NCBI RefSeq assembly: GCF_007997385.1 | Contig: NZ_VOSC01000012.1 | Span: 620,001 to 684,000, forward strand | Length of the DNA: 64,000 bases | Source of the DNA: Seonamhaeicola algicola | GTDB lineage: Bacteria; Bacteroidota; Bacteroidia; Flavobacteriales; Flavobacteriaceae | Direction of reading: 5' to 3' | In this document: positions 16,739-26,702 of the stretch, piece after piece | How the letters are laid out: each line of letters begins with the position of its first letter | Numbering within the stretch: the stretch's first letter is position 1 | Translations under genes and position numbers: made by a program | The notes under the pieces: generated by a model | What the model was told of the DNA's origin: nothing | What the model saw: only the letters and a program-made list of their open reading frames with translations | Database searches by the model: none

Positions 16739-17791
16739 CTACTCTTTTATTTCTTTAATTAAATAAATATATACCGGAAAGTGGTCACTATACCCATTGG
16801 TGAAACCTGCTTTTGTAAAGCTTCTGTAAGGGTAACCTTTATAAGCGCCCGTACTATTTATTAAGTACTGTGCATTAAAAATGCTGGCTTTATATAGTTT
16901 TAAACCTTGAGTTTTTGTGTCTATTAGTGGTTTTGTAACCATTATTTGGTCAAATAAACTCCAAACATCGCGGTATGCTACGGTGCCTAAGCCATTTTTA
17001 TAAATTGTTGTAAACGGATTATAAATACCTTTTAAACCAACATTACTTTTGTTTTCTTTAGCATTCAATACCTTTTTAACACTGTTATTAGTAGGGTTAT
17101 CATTTAAATCGCCCATAATAAAAATTTTAGCATAAGGGTCTTCGGTTTGCAAAGAATCAATAATACGCTTGTTTAATTTGGCAGCAGCAACACGTTTAGG
17201 GTTACTGCGGGCTTCACCACCACGTCTAGACGGCCAATGGTTAACAATAACATGAATTAATTCATTTTCTAATAAGCCACTAACTAAAAGTTGGTCTCTT
17301 GTTTGCACACGTTCACGTGTTTTATCATCATAAATTTTGAGTTCAAATGTTTTTGAATTTAAAGGTTTAAAAACACTTTTTTGGTATAATAAACCAACAT
17401 CAATACCACGAGCATCAGGCGCATCATAGTGTATAATACCATAATCTTTTTTAATTAAAGCAGTGTCATTAACTAAATCTTCAACCACTTTCCTGTTTTC
17501 AACTTCACAAATGCCAATAATACTTGGGGTATTTTGGGTTTTTTCACTGCCAATATCTGCTAAAACTTTTGCCATATTTTTTACTTTTTGTTTGTAAATG
17601 GCATCTCTATTACCCTTAATTTCCATTATTGGGCTGTACTCATCAAGCTTAGTTGGGTCATTAATAGTATCAAATAAATTTTCAAGATTATAAAATGCAA
17701 TGGTGTGAATTTTATAGTTTTTTTCTTGTGCTTCAACTGTGTTAAGTAATGTAAAAACTGTAAGTAAAGCGTAAATTTTTATAAATTTCAT
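16739..17791 (-). CDS. Secreted endonuclease/exonuclease/phosphatase family protein
   Basis: A 350-residue metal-dependent phosphohydrolase of the DNase I-like fold, exported by a Sec signal peptide (MKFIKIYALLTVFTLLNTVEA, then Q). Catalytic motifs of the superfamily are in order: AFYNLENLFD, GICEVEN (metal-binding Glu), RGIDVGLLY, VNHWPSRRGG (catalytic His region), IMGDLNDNP and the terminal YSDHFPVY. Substrate could be nucleic acid or other phosphodiesters. It is divergent from the TonB receptor at 17922 and is a paralogue of the leaderless protein at 22152-23120; the two flank the receptor/DUF5689 pair. Confidence 0.9.
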   Translation of the reverse strand: MKFIKIYALLTVFTLLNTVEAQEKNYKIHTIAFYNLENLFDTINDPTKLDEYSPIMEIKGNRDAIYKQKVKNMAKVLADIGSEKTQNTPSIIGICEVENRKVVEDLVNDTALIKKDYGIIHYDAPDARGIDVGLLYQKSVFKPLNSKTFELKIYDDKTRERVQTRDQLLVSGLLENELIHVIVNHWPSRRGGEARSNPKRVAAAKLNKRIIDSLQTEDPYAKIFIMGDLNDNPTNNSVKKVLNAKENKSNVGLKGIYNPFTTIYKNGLGTVAYRDVWSLFDQIMVTKPLIDTKTQGLKLYKASIFNAQYLINSTGAYKGYPYRSFTKAGFTNGYSDHFPVYIYLIKEIKE

Positions 17792-17867
17792 TTGTATTAA
17801 ATAAGAATATAAAAGTAGTAAACAAAAGCTAAGCCAAAGTTAAGAGTTTAAACTAAAAGCTTTGAAT

Positions 17868-17898
17868 TTTGTTTTTAATAAGAAATAGTTTACTTTAA
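17868..17898 (+). promoter_or_regulatory. Candidate promoter of the second TonB receptor operon
   Basis: TTTG at 17868-17871, exactly 19 bases, then TACTTTAA at 17891-17898. This fits the Bacteroidota -33/-7 architecture (TTTG-N19-TAnnTTTG) with two mismatches in the last two bases. It ends 23 bases before the ATG. Confidence 0.5.
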
Positions 17899-17921
17899 CG
17901 TACGTAAATTATTTACTTTAA

Positions 17922-20720
17922 ATGAATAAAGTTTTACTGCTTTGCTGCTTTTTTATACACGCCGTTTGTATATCACAAAATACCGTTGTTAAAGGCAGTG
18001 TAAAAGAAACTTTTACTTTTCAGCCCATTGATGGTGTTTTAGTGGCCATTGAACACACAAACCTTAAAACCTTAACCAACAATTTAGGTTCTTTTCAGTT
18101 TAATGAAAACTTACCTTTAGGTGAGCAAGTACTTACCATTTCAAAAACAGGGTACTTACCTAAACGGTTTCCAATTGTTATTAATGAAGGTGAAGAAGTA
18201 AGTATTTTTGATATGACTTTAGATAGAGATACTTCGGAAATTGAAGATTTATTTACCATAACACTTTCTGATGATGAGCTGAATGATGATACTAGTGGTG
18301 CCGATAATATTTCAGGACTTTTAGCGTCATCATTAGATGTTTTTCAACGTACAGCTGCGTTTGAATTTAGTGCTTCTTTTTTTCGCGTTCGCGGATTAGA
18401 TTCTAATAACGGTACAGTATTAATTAATGGTATTGAAATGAACAAAGCCTTTAACGGCAGGCCACAATGGAGTAATTGGGGAGGCATTAATGATGTATTA
18501 CGCAACCAAGAATTAGCGTTAGGTTTAGCGCCTTCAAATTACACATTTGGTGGTGCTATGGGTAGTACAAATATTAATATTAGGCCTACTGAAGCTAGAC
18601 CTGGCGGAAGAATAACATACTCCTCTTCAAACCGAAGTTACACCAACAGGCTCATGGCAACGTATGCTACAGGCTTACTTAAAAACAATTGGGCATACAC
18701 AATTTCTGTTGGAAGACGTTGGGGCAATGAAGGTTATCAAGATGCAACAAGCTACAATGCAAATTCATTATTTACCGCAGTTGAAAAGAAATTTAATAAC
18801 AAACACAGTTTAAATTTTGCAGCTATTTATACACCAAACAGGCGCGGAAAATCTTCACCAAACACACAGGAAGTTTACAATTTAAAAGACATAAAATACA
18901 ATGAATATTGGGGTTGGCAAGATGGCGAAAAACGTAATTCTAGAATTAAAGAAGTTAATGAGCCTATTATAATGCTTAATCATTACTGGAGTTTAAATAA
19001 TAAAACTACTATAAATACTAATATTGGTTACCAATTTGGTAAACTTGGTAATAGCCGATTAGATTATAATGGTACCGATTTAATTGATAATTTCCCTGTG
19101 GGTGGTGGGGCTAACCCAAGCCCAACGTACTACCAAAAATTACCTAGTTATTTTGAACGTAATTTTCCTAATAATTTACAATTTGCTTATACTGCTTTAC
19201 AAGCATTTCAAAATGATGGTCAGATAGATTGGAATGCCATGTACCAAGCCAACATTAATAATACAAACAATGGAGGTAATGCTATTTATGCATTGTATGA
19301 AGATAGAGTTGATGATACCCAGTTTTCAATAAATTCAATTTTAAATAAAACATTAAATGACAATATAGTTTTAAACGCATCTGTAGGATATCAACATTTA
19401 AAGTCTGAAAATTTTGCCGAAGTTCTAGATCTTTTAGGTGCCAAAACCTATTTAGATGTTGATGGGTTTGCTACCGAAATTAATGAAGCACAAAATAATT
19501 TGTTAAACCCAAATAGATTGGTTGGTAAAGGTGATATTTTTAAATACCATTACAATATTTTAGCACAAACAATTAGTGGTTTTGCCCAGGCACAATTTAG
19601 TTACAATAAACTCGATTTTTATGTGGCAACCCACTTTAAACAAACCCAATATCAAAGAGAAGGAATTTATCAAAATGGTGGCTTTCCAAATAATTCATTA
19701 GGAAAAGGTCAAAGTTTATCTTTCACAGGTTTAGGGGCAAAATTTGGTGGCACTTATAAAATATCAGGCAGGCATTTATTCAATGCAAATGCAGGGTACA
19801 TTTCTAGGGCACCAACGGTGCAAAACACATTTTCAAATGCTCGTGAGAACCATAATGTAGTTCCTAATATTTCTGAAGAAAATATAACATTGGCCGATGT
19901 AAGTTATATTTACAGGTCGCCAGTAATTAATGCAAAAACAACAGCATATTATACCAAAATGGCTAATGCTAGTGAAATTTCATTCTTTTTTGCCGATGGT
20001 ATTGGTGGTGATAATGCGGTATTTGTTCAAGAAATTTTACAAGGTATAGAAAAACAACATATAGGTGTAGAGTTTGGTATTGATGCTCAAATTACATCTA
20101 GTATAAAACTAAAAGGGGTGGCAGCAGTAGGGCAATTTACGTATGCTAATAATCCCAATTTATTTTTATCTACTGAGCCTGATGCCGATGCAGAAAATGC
20201 AGGTTTTATAAATGGTTTTAAAAGTTTTGGGCAATCAAAACTTAAAAATTATAAACTAGCAACTGGTCCGCAAACAGCGTATTCAATTGGTTTTGAGTAC
20301 AGAGATCCTGAATTTTGGTGGTTTGGTGCAACGGCAAACTTTTTTGCTAATACTTATCTAGATGTAAGTCCGTTAACACGGTCTTCAAATTTTAATACAG
20401 ATTTTGATGGTAATGTGTTTAATGATTACAACGAAGATTTGGCCAAAGATTTGTTAAAACAAGAACGTTTTGATGATTATTTGGTAGTAAACTTGGTAGG
20501 AGGAAAATCATGGAAAATAGGCAAGTATTATGTAGGCTTTTTTGCCAGTGTAAATAACCTTTTAGACGCCGTATATAAAACTGGCGGTTTTGAACAAGGA
20601 AGAAGCGCCAATTATAGAGAGTTAAGAGATGATAAAGCACTAACTACTCCCGTTTTTGGACCCAAATATTGGTACGGAAGGGGCACAACATATTTTTTAA
20701 ACTTAAACTTAAGATTTTAA
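17922..20720 (+). CDS. TonB-dependent receptor (second copy of the subfamily)
   Basis: A 932-residue outer-membrane transporter. Signal peptide 1-19 (CISQ at the end), carboxypeptidase-like regulatory domain at about 20-105 (VVKGSVKETFTFQPIDGV), plug at about 120-230 with RVRGLDSNNGTVLINGIEM, QWSNWGG and GGAMGSTNINIR, and a long barrel ending FLNLNLRF. Its plug resembles that of the receptor at 11123. The next gene, a DUF5689 lipoprotein, starts 3 bases after the stop. The divergent secreted phosphatase and convergent phosphatase paralogue suggest import of a phosphorylated hydrolysis product (inference; the ligand is unknown). Confidence 0.92.
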   Translation: MNKVLLLCCFFIHAVCISQNTVVKGSVKETFTFQPIDGVLVAIEHTNLKTLTNNLGSFQFNENLPLGEQVLTISKTGYLPKRFPIVINEGEEVSIFDMTLDRDTSEIEDLFTITLSDDELNDDTSGADNISGLLASSLDVFQRTAAFEFSASFFRVRGLDSNNGTVLINGIEMNKAFNGRPQWSNWGGINDVLRNQELALGLAPSNYTFGGAMGSTNINIRPTEARPGGRITYSSSNRSYTNRLMATYATGLLKNNWAYTISVGRRWGNEGYQDATSYNANSLFTAVEKKFNNKHSLNFAAIYTPNRRGKSSPNTQEVYNLKDIKYNEYWGWQDGEKRNSRIKEVNEPIIMLNHYWSLNNKTTINTNIGYQFGKLGNSRLDYNGTDLIDNFPVGGGANPSPTYYQKLPSYFERNFPNNLQFAYTALQAFQNDGQIDWNAMYQANINNTNNGGNAIYALYEDRVDDTQFSINSILNKTLNDNIVLNASVGYQHLKSENFAEVLDLLGAKTYLDVDGFATEINEAQNNLLNPNRLVGKGDIFKYHYNILAQTISGFAQAQFSYNKLDFYVATHFKQTQYQREGIYQNGGFPNNSLGKGQSLSFTGLGAKFGGTYKISGRHLFNANAGYISRAPTVQNTFSNARENHNVVPNISEENITLADVSYIYRSPVINAKTTAYYTKMANASEISFFFADGIGGDNAVFVQEILQGIEKQHIGVEFGIDAQITSSIKLKGVAAVGQFTYANNPNLFLSTEPDADAENAGFINGFKSFGQSKLKNYKLATGPQTAYSIGFEYRDPEFWWFGATANFFANTYLDVSPLTRSSNFNTDFDGNVFNDYNEDLAKDLLKQERFDDYLVVNLVGGKSWKIGKYYVGFFASVNNLLDAVYKTGGFEQGRSANYRELRDDKALTTPVFGPKYWYGRGTTYFLNLNLRF

Positions 20721-20723
20721 AAC

Positions 20724-22142
20724 ATGAAAAAAATAGCAACGTTTTTACTTGTATTAAGTATTTTATTTTGTGCTTGTATTAAAGACGAAGATTATGGAGT
20801 ACCCGATGTTTCAATAACCGAACCCGAAATATCTCAAAGCAAAATAACCACATTTAAAGCCATAAAAAGTTTATATGAACAGGCTGTAAATGGAGGGAAT
20901 ACAACTGTATTAATTAGAGATGATGTGTATATTCAAGGTTATGTAGTATCATCAGATAAGGCGGGTAATTTTTTTGAAGAACTCATAATTCAAAACAAAA
21001 CCAATGCTAGTAACCCAGATGATAACCCAAGGTTGGGTTTTAAAATAGATATTAATAAAAGTAACTTGTCAGACACCTACCAATTCGGTCAAAAAGTATA
21101 TGTAAAACTTCAAAACTTAACAATTGGTAATAACAATGGCGTTATTACTATTGGAAAAGGCGATGGTGTAAACGTTAAACAAATTCAAGCTTCAGAATAC
21201 AAAAATATTGTACTTAGAAGTAACACTATAGCCAATATTGAACCTAAAGAAGTTGCTTTAGAAAACTTAACCGAAGCTGATGAAAACACATTAATAAAAT
21301 TAAATAATATGCAGCTTAATAGATTTGAATTAGGTGCTACGTTTGCTAGTGAATCTTTTGATGAGTTTGATGGCTTGCGCTTGCTAGAAAATTGCAATTC
21401 TGGTATACAAATGCTAATGCAAACAAGTACGTTTGCTGATTTTAAATCGCTATTAGTACCTCAAGGAAGTGGCAGTATCACAGGTGTTTTTAGTAGAGAT
21501 TTTGGTGATGATTTTAATGTAATTTTACCAATAACATCAAAAAGTGTAAGCTTTGATAGTACAGAACGGTGTGACCCAAGTGAACAAACCTGCGGAATTG
21601 CTGATGCTTTTGGAGCTAGTAATTTGTTTTTTGAAGACTTTGAATCTCAACGTAATAACCGACTTATTGAGGGCAACGGCTGGACCAATTTTATAGAAGC
21701 AGGTTCTGAAGGGTGGGAAGCATGGTCATCAACATCAACCAATGCTTCATTAGGGCGTTCTGCAAGATTTCAGTCAGCTAGTTCGGGTAATATTAAAAAT
21801 ATTGGTTGGCTTATAACACCAGCAATTAATTTAGATGTTCAAGATGGTGAAACACTTCGTTTTAAAACATCAAACAGTAGAGCCGATAGCAGCTTTATGG
21901 AAGTTTTAATTTCAAATAATTGGGATGGTACAACAACTAATATAACAACCGCCACTTGGCATGTTTTAACCAGTGCTTATGTGGTTAAAGATACTGATGG
22001 TTTTGTTGAGTGGTTCCCATCGGGCAATGTAGATTTGTCATGTTTATCGGGTACTGTTTATATTGCTTTTAAATATACTGGAGGCGGACAAGAAAGTTTT
22101 GATGGTGTTTATGAATTAGATGATATTAGTATTGATTTTTAA
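20724..22142 (+). CDS. DUF5689 surface lipoprotein with C-terminal jelly-roll domain
   Basis: A 472-residue lipoprotein (lipobox FCAC, Cys18) cotranscribed with the TonB receptor, 3 bases downstream. The N-terminal half (about 45-280) matches DUF5689, which looks like OB-fold strands (VYIQGYVVSSDKAGNFFEEL, GQKVYVKLQNL). The C-terminal half (about 300-472) is a beta-jelly-roll of the choice-of-anchor or cleaved-adhesin kind (FFEDFES, GWTNF, IGWLITPAINL, YELDDISIDF). Such proteins accompany TonB receptors and extracellular nucleases in this phylum. Role as a substrate-binding partner is inferred from position. Confidence 0.82.
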   Translation: MKKIATFLLVLSILFCACIKDEDYGVPDVSITEPEISQSKITTFKAIKSLYEQAVNGGNTTVLIRDDVYIQGYVVSSDKAGNFFEELIIQNKTNASNPDDNPRLGFKIDINKSNLSDTYQFGQKVYVKLQNLTIGNNNGVITIGKGDGVNVKQIQASEYKNIVLRSNTIANIEPKEVALENLTEADENTLIKLNNMQLNRFELGATFASESFDEFDGLRLLENCNSGIQMLMQTSTFADFKSLLVPQGSGSITGVFSRDFGDDFNVILPITSKSVSFDSTERCDPSEQTCGIADAFGASNLFFEDFESQRNNRLIEGNGWTNFIEAGSEGWEAWSSTSTNASLGRSARFQSASSGNIKNIGWLITPAINLDVQDGETLRFKTSNSRADSSFMEVLISNNWDGTTTNITTATWHVLTSAYVVKDTDGFVEWFPSGNVDLSCLSGTVYIAFKYTGGGQESFDGVYELDDISIDF

Positions 22143-22151
22143 CCTTAAAAC

Positions 22152-23120
22152 TTACCTCTTAAAAACCGCATACACAGGAAAGTGATCACTATAACCACCA
22201 TTGTATTTTTTGCCAACATAGGTTCTAAATGGTACGCCTTTGTAGCGTCCTTTAAAGGTTTTTAAAAAATCTTCGTCAAAAATATTAGCTTTATAAAACT
22301 CAAAGGCATCTTGTGAGTTTTCAAAAAAATTAGTGGTAAAAAATATTTGATCAAATAAGCTCCATTGTTTAAAACGGCTAACCGTACCGCGGTTGTATGA
22401 ACGTAGTGTTTCAAATGGGTTGTATAAATTATAGTTTTGTACTAAATTAATAATGCTATTGTTTTGGGGTTCATCATTAAAATCGCCCATAATAATAATT
22501 TTAGCATTAGCATCTTCTTCTTTTAAATTTGAAATAATGATACCTACTTTTTTTGATGAAGCCATACGTTTATGTTCACTTTCTAAAGTACCCTCGCGTC
22601 TAGATGACCAATGGTTTACAATAATATGCACAGGCTCATTATCTAAAAAACCGCTTACTAGTAGTACGTCGCGTGTATAATCGGGCATACCATCATCATC
22701 CATTAAAGGCACTACAAAATTATCAGAGTGTGTTACTTCAAAAGCATCTTTATCATAAATAAACGCTACGTCAATGCCACGTTCATCTGGCGATTCGTAA
22801 TGTACATAGCTATAATTATAAAATTCTAAATGTTTTGATGCTAGTAAATCTTCAATAACCTTGGCGTTTTCAACTTCGGCTAACCCAACAATAGCAGGGT
22901 GTTTTCCTGTTTCGTGTCTTCCAATATTAGAAATTGCAAAACCTAATTTTCGTAATTTATTTTTATAACGTTTTGGTGTCCATTTTTTAGCTGAATATGG
23001 CAAAAAATCATTGTCGTTTGTGTGGGCATCATCATCTAAATCAAACAAATTTTCAAGATTATAAAATGCCAATGTTTGCATGTTATCTTGCACAGGAATA
23101 TCATCAAATAAATCACTCAT
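22152..23120 (-). CDS. Endonuclease/exonuclease/phosphatase family protein, no signal peptide
   Basis: A 322-residue paralogue of the protein at 16739, with the same motif order: AFYNLENLFD, GLAEVEN, RGIDVAFIY, VNHWSSRREG, IMGDFNDEP and YSDHFPVY. The N terminus (MSDLFDDIPVQDN) is acidic and polar with no export signal, so it is probably cytoplasmic. It converges on the DUF5689 gene with a 9-base gap and is divergent from hflX. A plausible reading is two-stage hydrolysis, outside by the paralogue and inside by this one. Confidence 0.88.
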   Translation of the reverse strand: MSDLFDDIPVQDNMQTLAFYNLENLFDLDDDAHTNDNDFLPYSAKKWTPKRYKNKLRKLGFAISNIGRHETGKHPAIVGLAEVENAKVIEDLLASKHLEFYNYSYVHYESPDERGIDVAFIYDKDAFEVTHSDNFVVPLMDDDGMPDYTRDVLLVSGFLDNEPVHIIVNHWSSRREGTLESEHKRMASSKKVGIIISNLKEEDANAKIIIMGDFNDEPQNNSIINLVQNYNLYNPFETLRSYNRGTVSRFKQWSLFDQIFFTTNFFENSQDAFEFYKANIFDEDFLKTFKGRYKGVPFRTYVGKKYNGGYSDHFPVYAVFKR

Positions 23121-23171
23121 AAATTAAAAATTGAGTCTAAAAATATAAAAATTAATGTGATAACAATTGTG

Positions 23172-23179
23172 TAACTTTG
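23172..23179 (+). promoter_or_regulatory. Candidate -7 element for hflX
   Basis: TAACTTTG, an exact TAnnTTTG match, ends 16 bases before the hflX ATG. The -33 position is A-rich rather than TTTG. Confidence 0.45.
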
Positions 23180-23195
23180 TACAATATTAATTTAT

Positions 23196-24419
23196 ATGAT
23201 AGAAAAGAAAGATGTAGCTTTAGAAAAAGCTGTTTTAATAGGAATTATTACTAAAGATCAAGACGAAGTTCAATCTAAAGAATATTTAGATGAGTTAGAG
23301 TTTTTAACCTACACAGCAGGCGGAGAGGTTGTAAAACGCTTCACACAAAAAATGGAAAAACCAGACTCTAGAACTTTTATTGGTTCTGGTAAAATGGAAG
23401 ATGTACGCCAATTTATTGATGAACACCACGTAGGAACGGCTATTTTTGATGATGAACTATCTGCCGCACAAGAGCGCAACATAAGCAAAATACTTAACGT
23501 AAAAGTATTAGATAGAACCAATTTAATATTAGATATTTTTGCACAACGTGCCCAAACAAGTTATGCACGTACCCAAGTAGAATTGGCGCAATGCGAATAT
23601 TTATTACCAAGATTACGTGGTATGTGGACGCACCTTGAACGCCAAAAAGGAGGTATTGGAATGCGCGGACCCGGTGAAACCGAAATTGAAACCGATAGGC
23701 GTATTGTACGCGATAAAATAGCACTGCTTAAACAACGCATAAAAACCATTGATAAACAAATGGCTGTACAGCGTGGTAACCGTGGAAAAATGGTGCGTGT
23801 GGCATTGGTTGGTTATACAAACGTTGGCAAATCTACACTTATGAATGTAGTAAGCAAAAGCGAAGTTTTTGCCGAAAATAAATTATTTGCTACCCTTGAT
23901 ACTACGGTACGTAAAGTGGTTATACAAAACTTACCTTTTTTATTAAGTGATACGGTTGGTTTTATTAGAAAATTACCAACGCAATTGGTTGAGAGTTTTA
24001 AAAGTACTTTAGATGAAGTGAGAGAAGCCGATTTGTTATTACATGTAGTTGACATTTCGCACCCTAATTTTGAAGAACACATTGCTTCGGTTAATAAAAT
24101 TTTAGGCGAAATTGATAGTAGTGATAAACCTACTATTATGGTATTTAATAAAATTGATGCTTACAAGCCTGAGCCTATTGATGAAGACGACTTAGAAACT
24201 GAACGTACCAAAGCTAATTACACACTAGAAGAGTGGAAAAAAACGTGGATGAACAAAATAGGTAATAATGCTTTGTTTATTTCGGCGTTAAATAAAAAGA
24301 ATTTAGATGATTTTAAAAAGCGTGTGTATGATGAGGTTAGAGAAATTCACGTAACACGCTTTCCGTATAACAACTTTTTGTATCCAGATTATAACGAATT
24401 TGATGTAGATGATGCATAA
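23196..24419 (+). CDS. hflX: Ribosome-associated GTPase HflX
   Basis: Obg/HflX-superfamily GTPase that binds the 50S subunit and rescues or splits stalled ribosomes under stress. An N-terminal HflX domain of about 195 residues contains the diagnostic GGIGMRGPGETEIETDRR block (152-169), followed by the G domain with GYTNVGKST (206-214), a DTVGF switch II and NKID specificity motif. Length 407 is normal. The stop overlaps the start of the downstream penicillin-binding protein gene by about 11 bases, so the two are probably cotranscribed. Confidence 0.96.
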   Translation: MIEKKDVALEKAVLIGIITKDQDEVQSKEYLDELEFLTYTAGGEVVKRFTQKMEKPDSRTFIGSGKMEDVRQFIDEHHVGTAIFDDELSAAQERNISKILNVKVLDRTNLILDIFAQRAQTSYARTQVELAQCEYLLPRLRGMWTHLERQKGGIGMRGPGETEIETDRRIVRDKIALLKQRIKTIDKQMAVQRGNRGKMVRVALVGYTNVGKSTLMNVVSKSEVFAENKLFATLDTTVRKVVIQNLPFLLSDTVGFIRKLPTQLVESFKSTLDEVREADLLLHVVDISHPNFEEHIASVNKILGEIDSSDKPTIMVFNKIDAYKPEPIDEDDLETERTKANYTLEEWKKTWMNKIGNNALFISALNKKNLDDFKKRVYDEVREIHVTRFPYNNFLYPDYNEFDVDDA

Positions 24420-26688
24420 AAAACCCTTAAAACACCATATAAACCTAAAATTATTAAAACAAAAATGGGTAAAATGGCTGTTAGTTTTTGGGGCTAGCAT
24501 TTTTGTATTCTTTTTAAGCATTTATTTATGTACACTTTGGGGTGTTTTTGGTAAACTTCCTACCACCCAAGATTTAAAAACTATTGAGCAAGCACAGGCT
24601 ACACAATTACTAGATTGTAATGGTAAACTTATAGGTAAATATTATATTTATGATAGGCAACCATTACCGTTTAATGCCTTTCCAAAACACCTTATTAATG
24701 CTTTAATTGCTACCGAAGATGTGCGTTTTTATGAACACAATGGTGTAGATAATGTGAGCCTATTAAGGGTGTTTTTTAAAAATATTTTATTGGGTAATAA
24801 ATCGGCAGGTGGTGGTAGCACCATAACGTTGCAATTGGCAAAAAATCTTTATGGAAGAAAACAGTATGCTATGTTTAGTATGCTTATAAATAAGTTTAAA
24901 GAATCTATTGTAGCCAAACGCATTGAACGTGTATATTCAAAAGAAGATATACTTACCATGTATTTAAATACGGTGCCATTTCCAGATAATACCTATGGTG
25001 TTGAAAGTGCAGCGCAAAAGTTTTTTAATAAAGCGGCTAAACATTTAACAGTTGAAGAGGCAGCCACATTAGTTGGTACATTAAAAGCTACCAGCTACTA
25101 CAACCCACGCAAACATTTAGAGCAAAGTAAAAGCCGCCGGAATATAGTTTTGCAGCAAATGGAAAAGTATAGTTACTTAACTGAAGTAGCAACCGACTCT
25201 TTAAGTAATTTACCTCTAACATTACATTATAAATCATTTAATCATGATGTTGGTTTAGCGCCTTATTTTAGAGCGGCAATTAAAAAAGAAGTTTTAACAA
25301 TTTTAGATACTTTAAAGAATAAAGATGGCGAACATTATAATTTGTATAAAGATGGTTTAATAGTGCATACCACGTTAGATTCTACTATGCAAGCTATGGC
25401 AGAATCTGCTATGAAAATGCATCTTAAAAAACTTCAAAAAACACATGAAAGTGCTTTTGGTAAACTGGCCCCATGGCTATCAAATTCAAAATTAATTCAA
25501 TCTGAAATAAAAAAACTAGCACGTTATAAAACTTTAAAAGAAGCAGGTTTAACAACACAACAAATTTCAGATTCTTTAGCTGTAAAACAACCCATTGAGC
25601 TGTTTAGTTGGGAAGGTGATACTGTTAGAAATGTATCAATTATTGATAGTTTAAAACATTATTTGAAATTTTTAAATACGGGTATGTTATCCATAGAACC
25701 TTCAACAGGTGCTATAAAAACATATGTTGGTGGTATAGATTATAGGTTTTTTAAGTACGACCATGTATCGCAAAGCGAACGCCAAATAGGTTCAACATTT
25801 AAACCTTTTGTTTATACGGCTGCTATTGAAAACGGTATGAAACCATGCACTTATTTTCCATTATCAGCTGTAACATATACTAATTTTGATGACTGGACAC
25901 CTACAAATTCAGGTAATAAAAATGAAGATCCTTACATAAATTACAATCTTGAAAAGGCATTAAGTAATTCTGTAAACACCATAGCGGTTAAAGTATTTAA
26001 TGAGGTTGGTATACCAAAGGTTATTACCCAAGCCAAAAAGCTTGGAATTACAAAAGATTTACCAGAAGAACCTTCATTAGCATTAGGCGTTGCCGAAATT
26101 AATTTAAAAGAGCTAACTGGTGTTTACGCTAGTTATGTTAATAATAGCCTACCTGTAAAACCCTATGCTATTACTAAAATTACCGATAAAAACGGACGTG
26201 TTATAATTGATTTTAAACCCGAAGTTTCAAGTGAAAAAGCTTATAGTGATTACACAAGGCAAATCATGCTAGAAATTATGAAAACTACCGTAAATTATGG
26301 TACTGCCTCTAGGTTGCGTAATGTTTACGGTTTGCAAAATGCCATTGCCGGAAAAACAGGTACTACACAAAATAATAAAGATGGATGGTTTGTTGCTTTA
26401 ACACCAAAATTAGTTACTGTTACTTGGGTAGGAAATGATAATCATGCTATAGGTTTTAAAACTACCAGTATTGGTCAAGGCGCCAATTCAGCACTGCCTA
26501 TTTTTGCTAACTTTTATAAACAATTGAATGCCAATTCTAAATTTAATACTATAACTAAAAGTATGTTTGAAAAACCAAAAGCACAGGTTTTACAGGATTT
26601 AGATTGTGAACCCGAGAAAAGAGATGGTTTTTTAAAGCGATTATTTAAAGGAAAAAAACAAAAGAAAAAGAAGTTTGATGTTAATTAA
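24409..26688 (+). CDS. Class A penicillin-binding protein (PBP1A-type)
   Basis: Bifunctional peptidoglycan synthase anchored in the inner membrane. After a basic N terminus, one transmembrane helix lies at about 22-44. The glycosyltransferase 51 domain carries ATEDVRFYEHNG (catalytic Glu103) and GGSTITLQLAKNLY. The transpeptidase domain carries GSTFKPF (nucleophile Ser462, Lys465), a SNSVN motif and KTGTT (649-653). The length of 759 is usual. It overlaps the end of hflX; ATG codons at 24409 and 24412 are both usable. Polymerises glycan strands and cross-links stem peptides in the periplasm. Confidence 0.94.
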   Translation: MMHKKPLKHHINLKLLKQKWVKWLLVFGASIFVFFLSIYLCTLWGVFGKLPTTQDLKTIEQAQATQLLDCNGKLIGKYYIYDRQPLPFNAFPKHLINALIATEDVRFYEHNGVDNVSLLRVFFKNILLGNKSAGGGSTITLQLAKNLYGRKQYAMFSMLINKFKESIVAKRIERVYSKEDILTMYLNTVPFPDNTYGVESAAQKFFNKAAKHLTVEEAATLVGTLKATSYYNPRKHLEQSKSRRNIVLQQMEKYSYLTEVATDSLSNLPLTLHYKSFNHDVGLAPYFRAAIKKEVLTILDTLKNKDGEHYNLYKDGLIVHTTLDSTMQAMAESAMKMHLKKLQKTHESAFGKLAPWLSNSKLIQSEIKKLARYKTLKEAGLTTQQISDSLAVKQPIELFSWEGDTVRNVSIIDSLKHYLKFLNTGMLSIEPSTGAIKTYVGGIDYRFFKYDHVSQSERQIGSTFKPFVYTAAIENGMKPCTYFPLSAVTYTNFDDWTPTNSGNKNEDPYINYNLEKALSNSVNTIAVKVFNEVGIPKVITQAKKLGITKDLPEEPSLALGVAEINLKELTGVYASYVNNSLPVKPYAITKITDKNGRVIIDFKPEVSSEKAYSDYTRQIMLEIMKTTVNYGTASRLRNVYGLQNAIAGKTGTTQNNKDGWFVALTPKLVTVTWVGNDNHAIGFKTTSIGQGANSALPIFANFYKQLNANSKFNTITKSMFEKPKAQVLQDLDCEPEKRDGFLKRLFKGKKQKKKKFDVN

Positions 26689-26702
26689 GCTAATTAAAAT
26701 AA

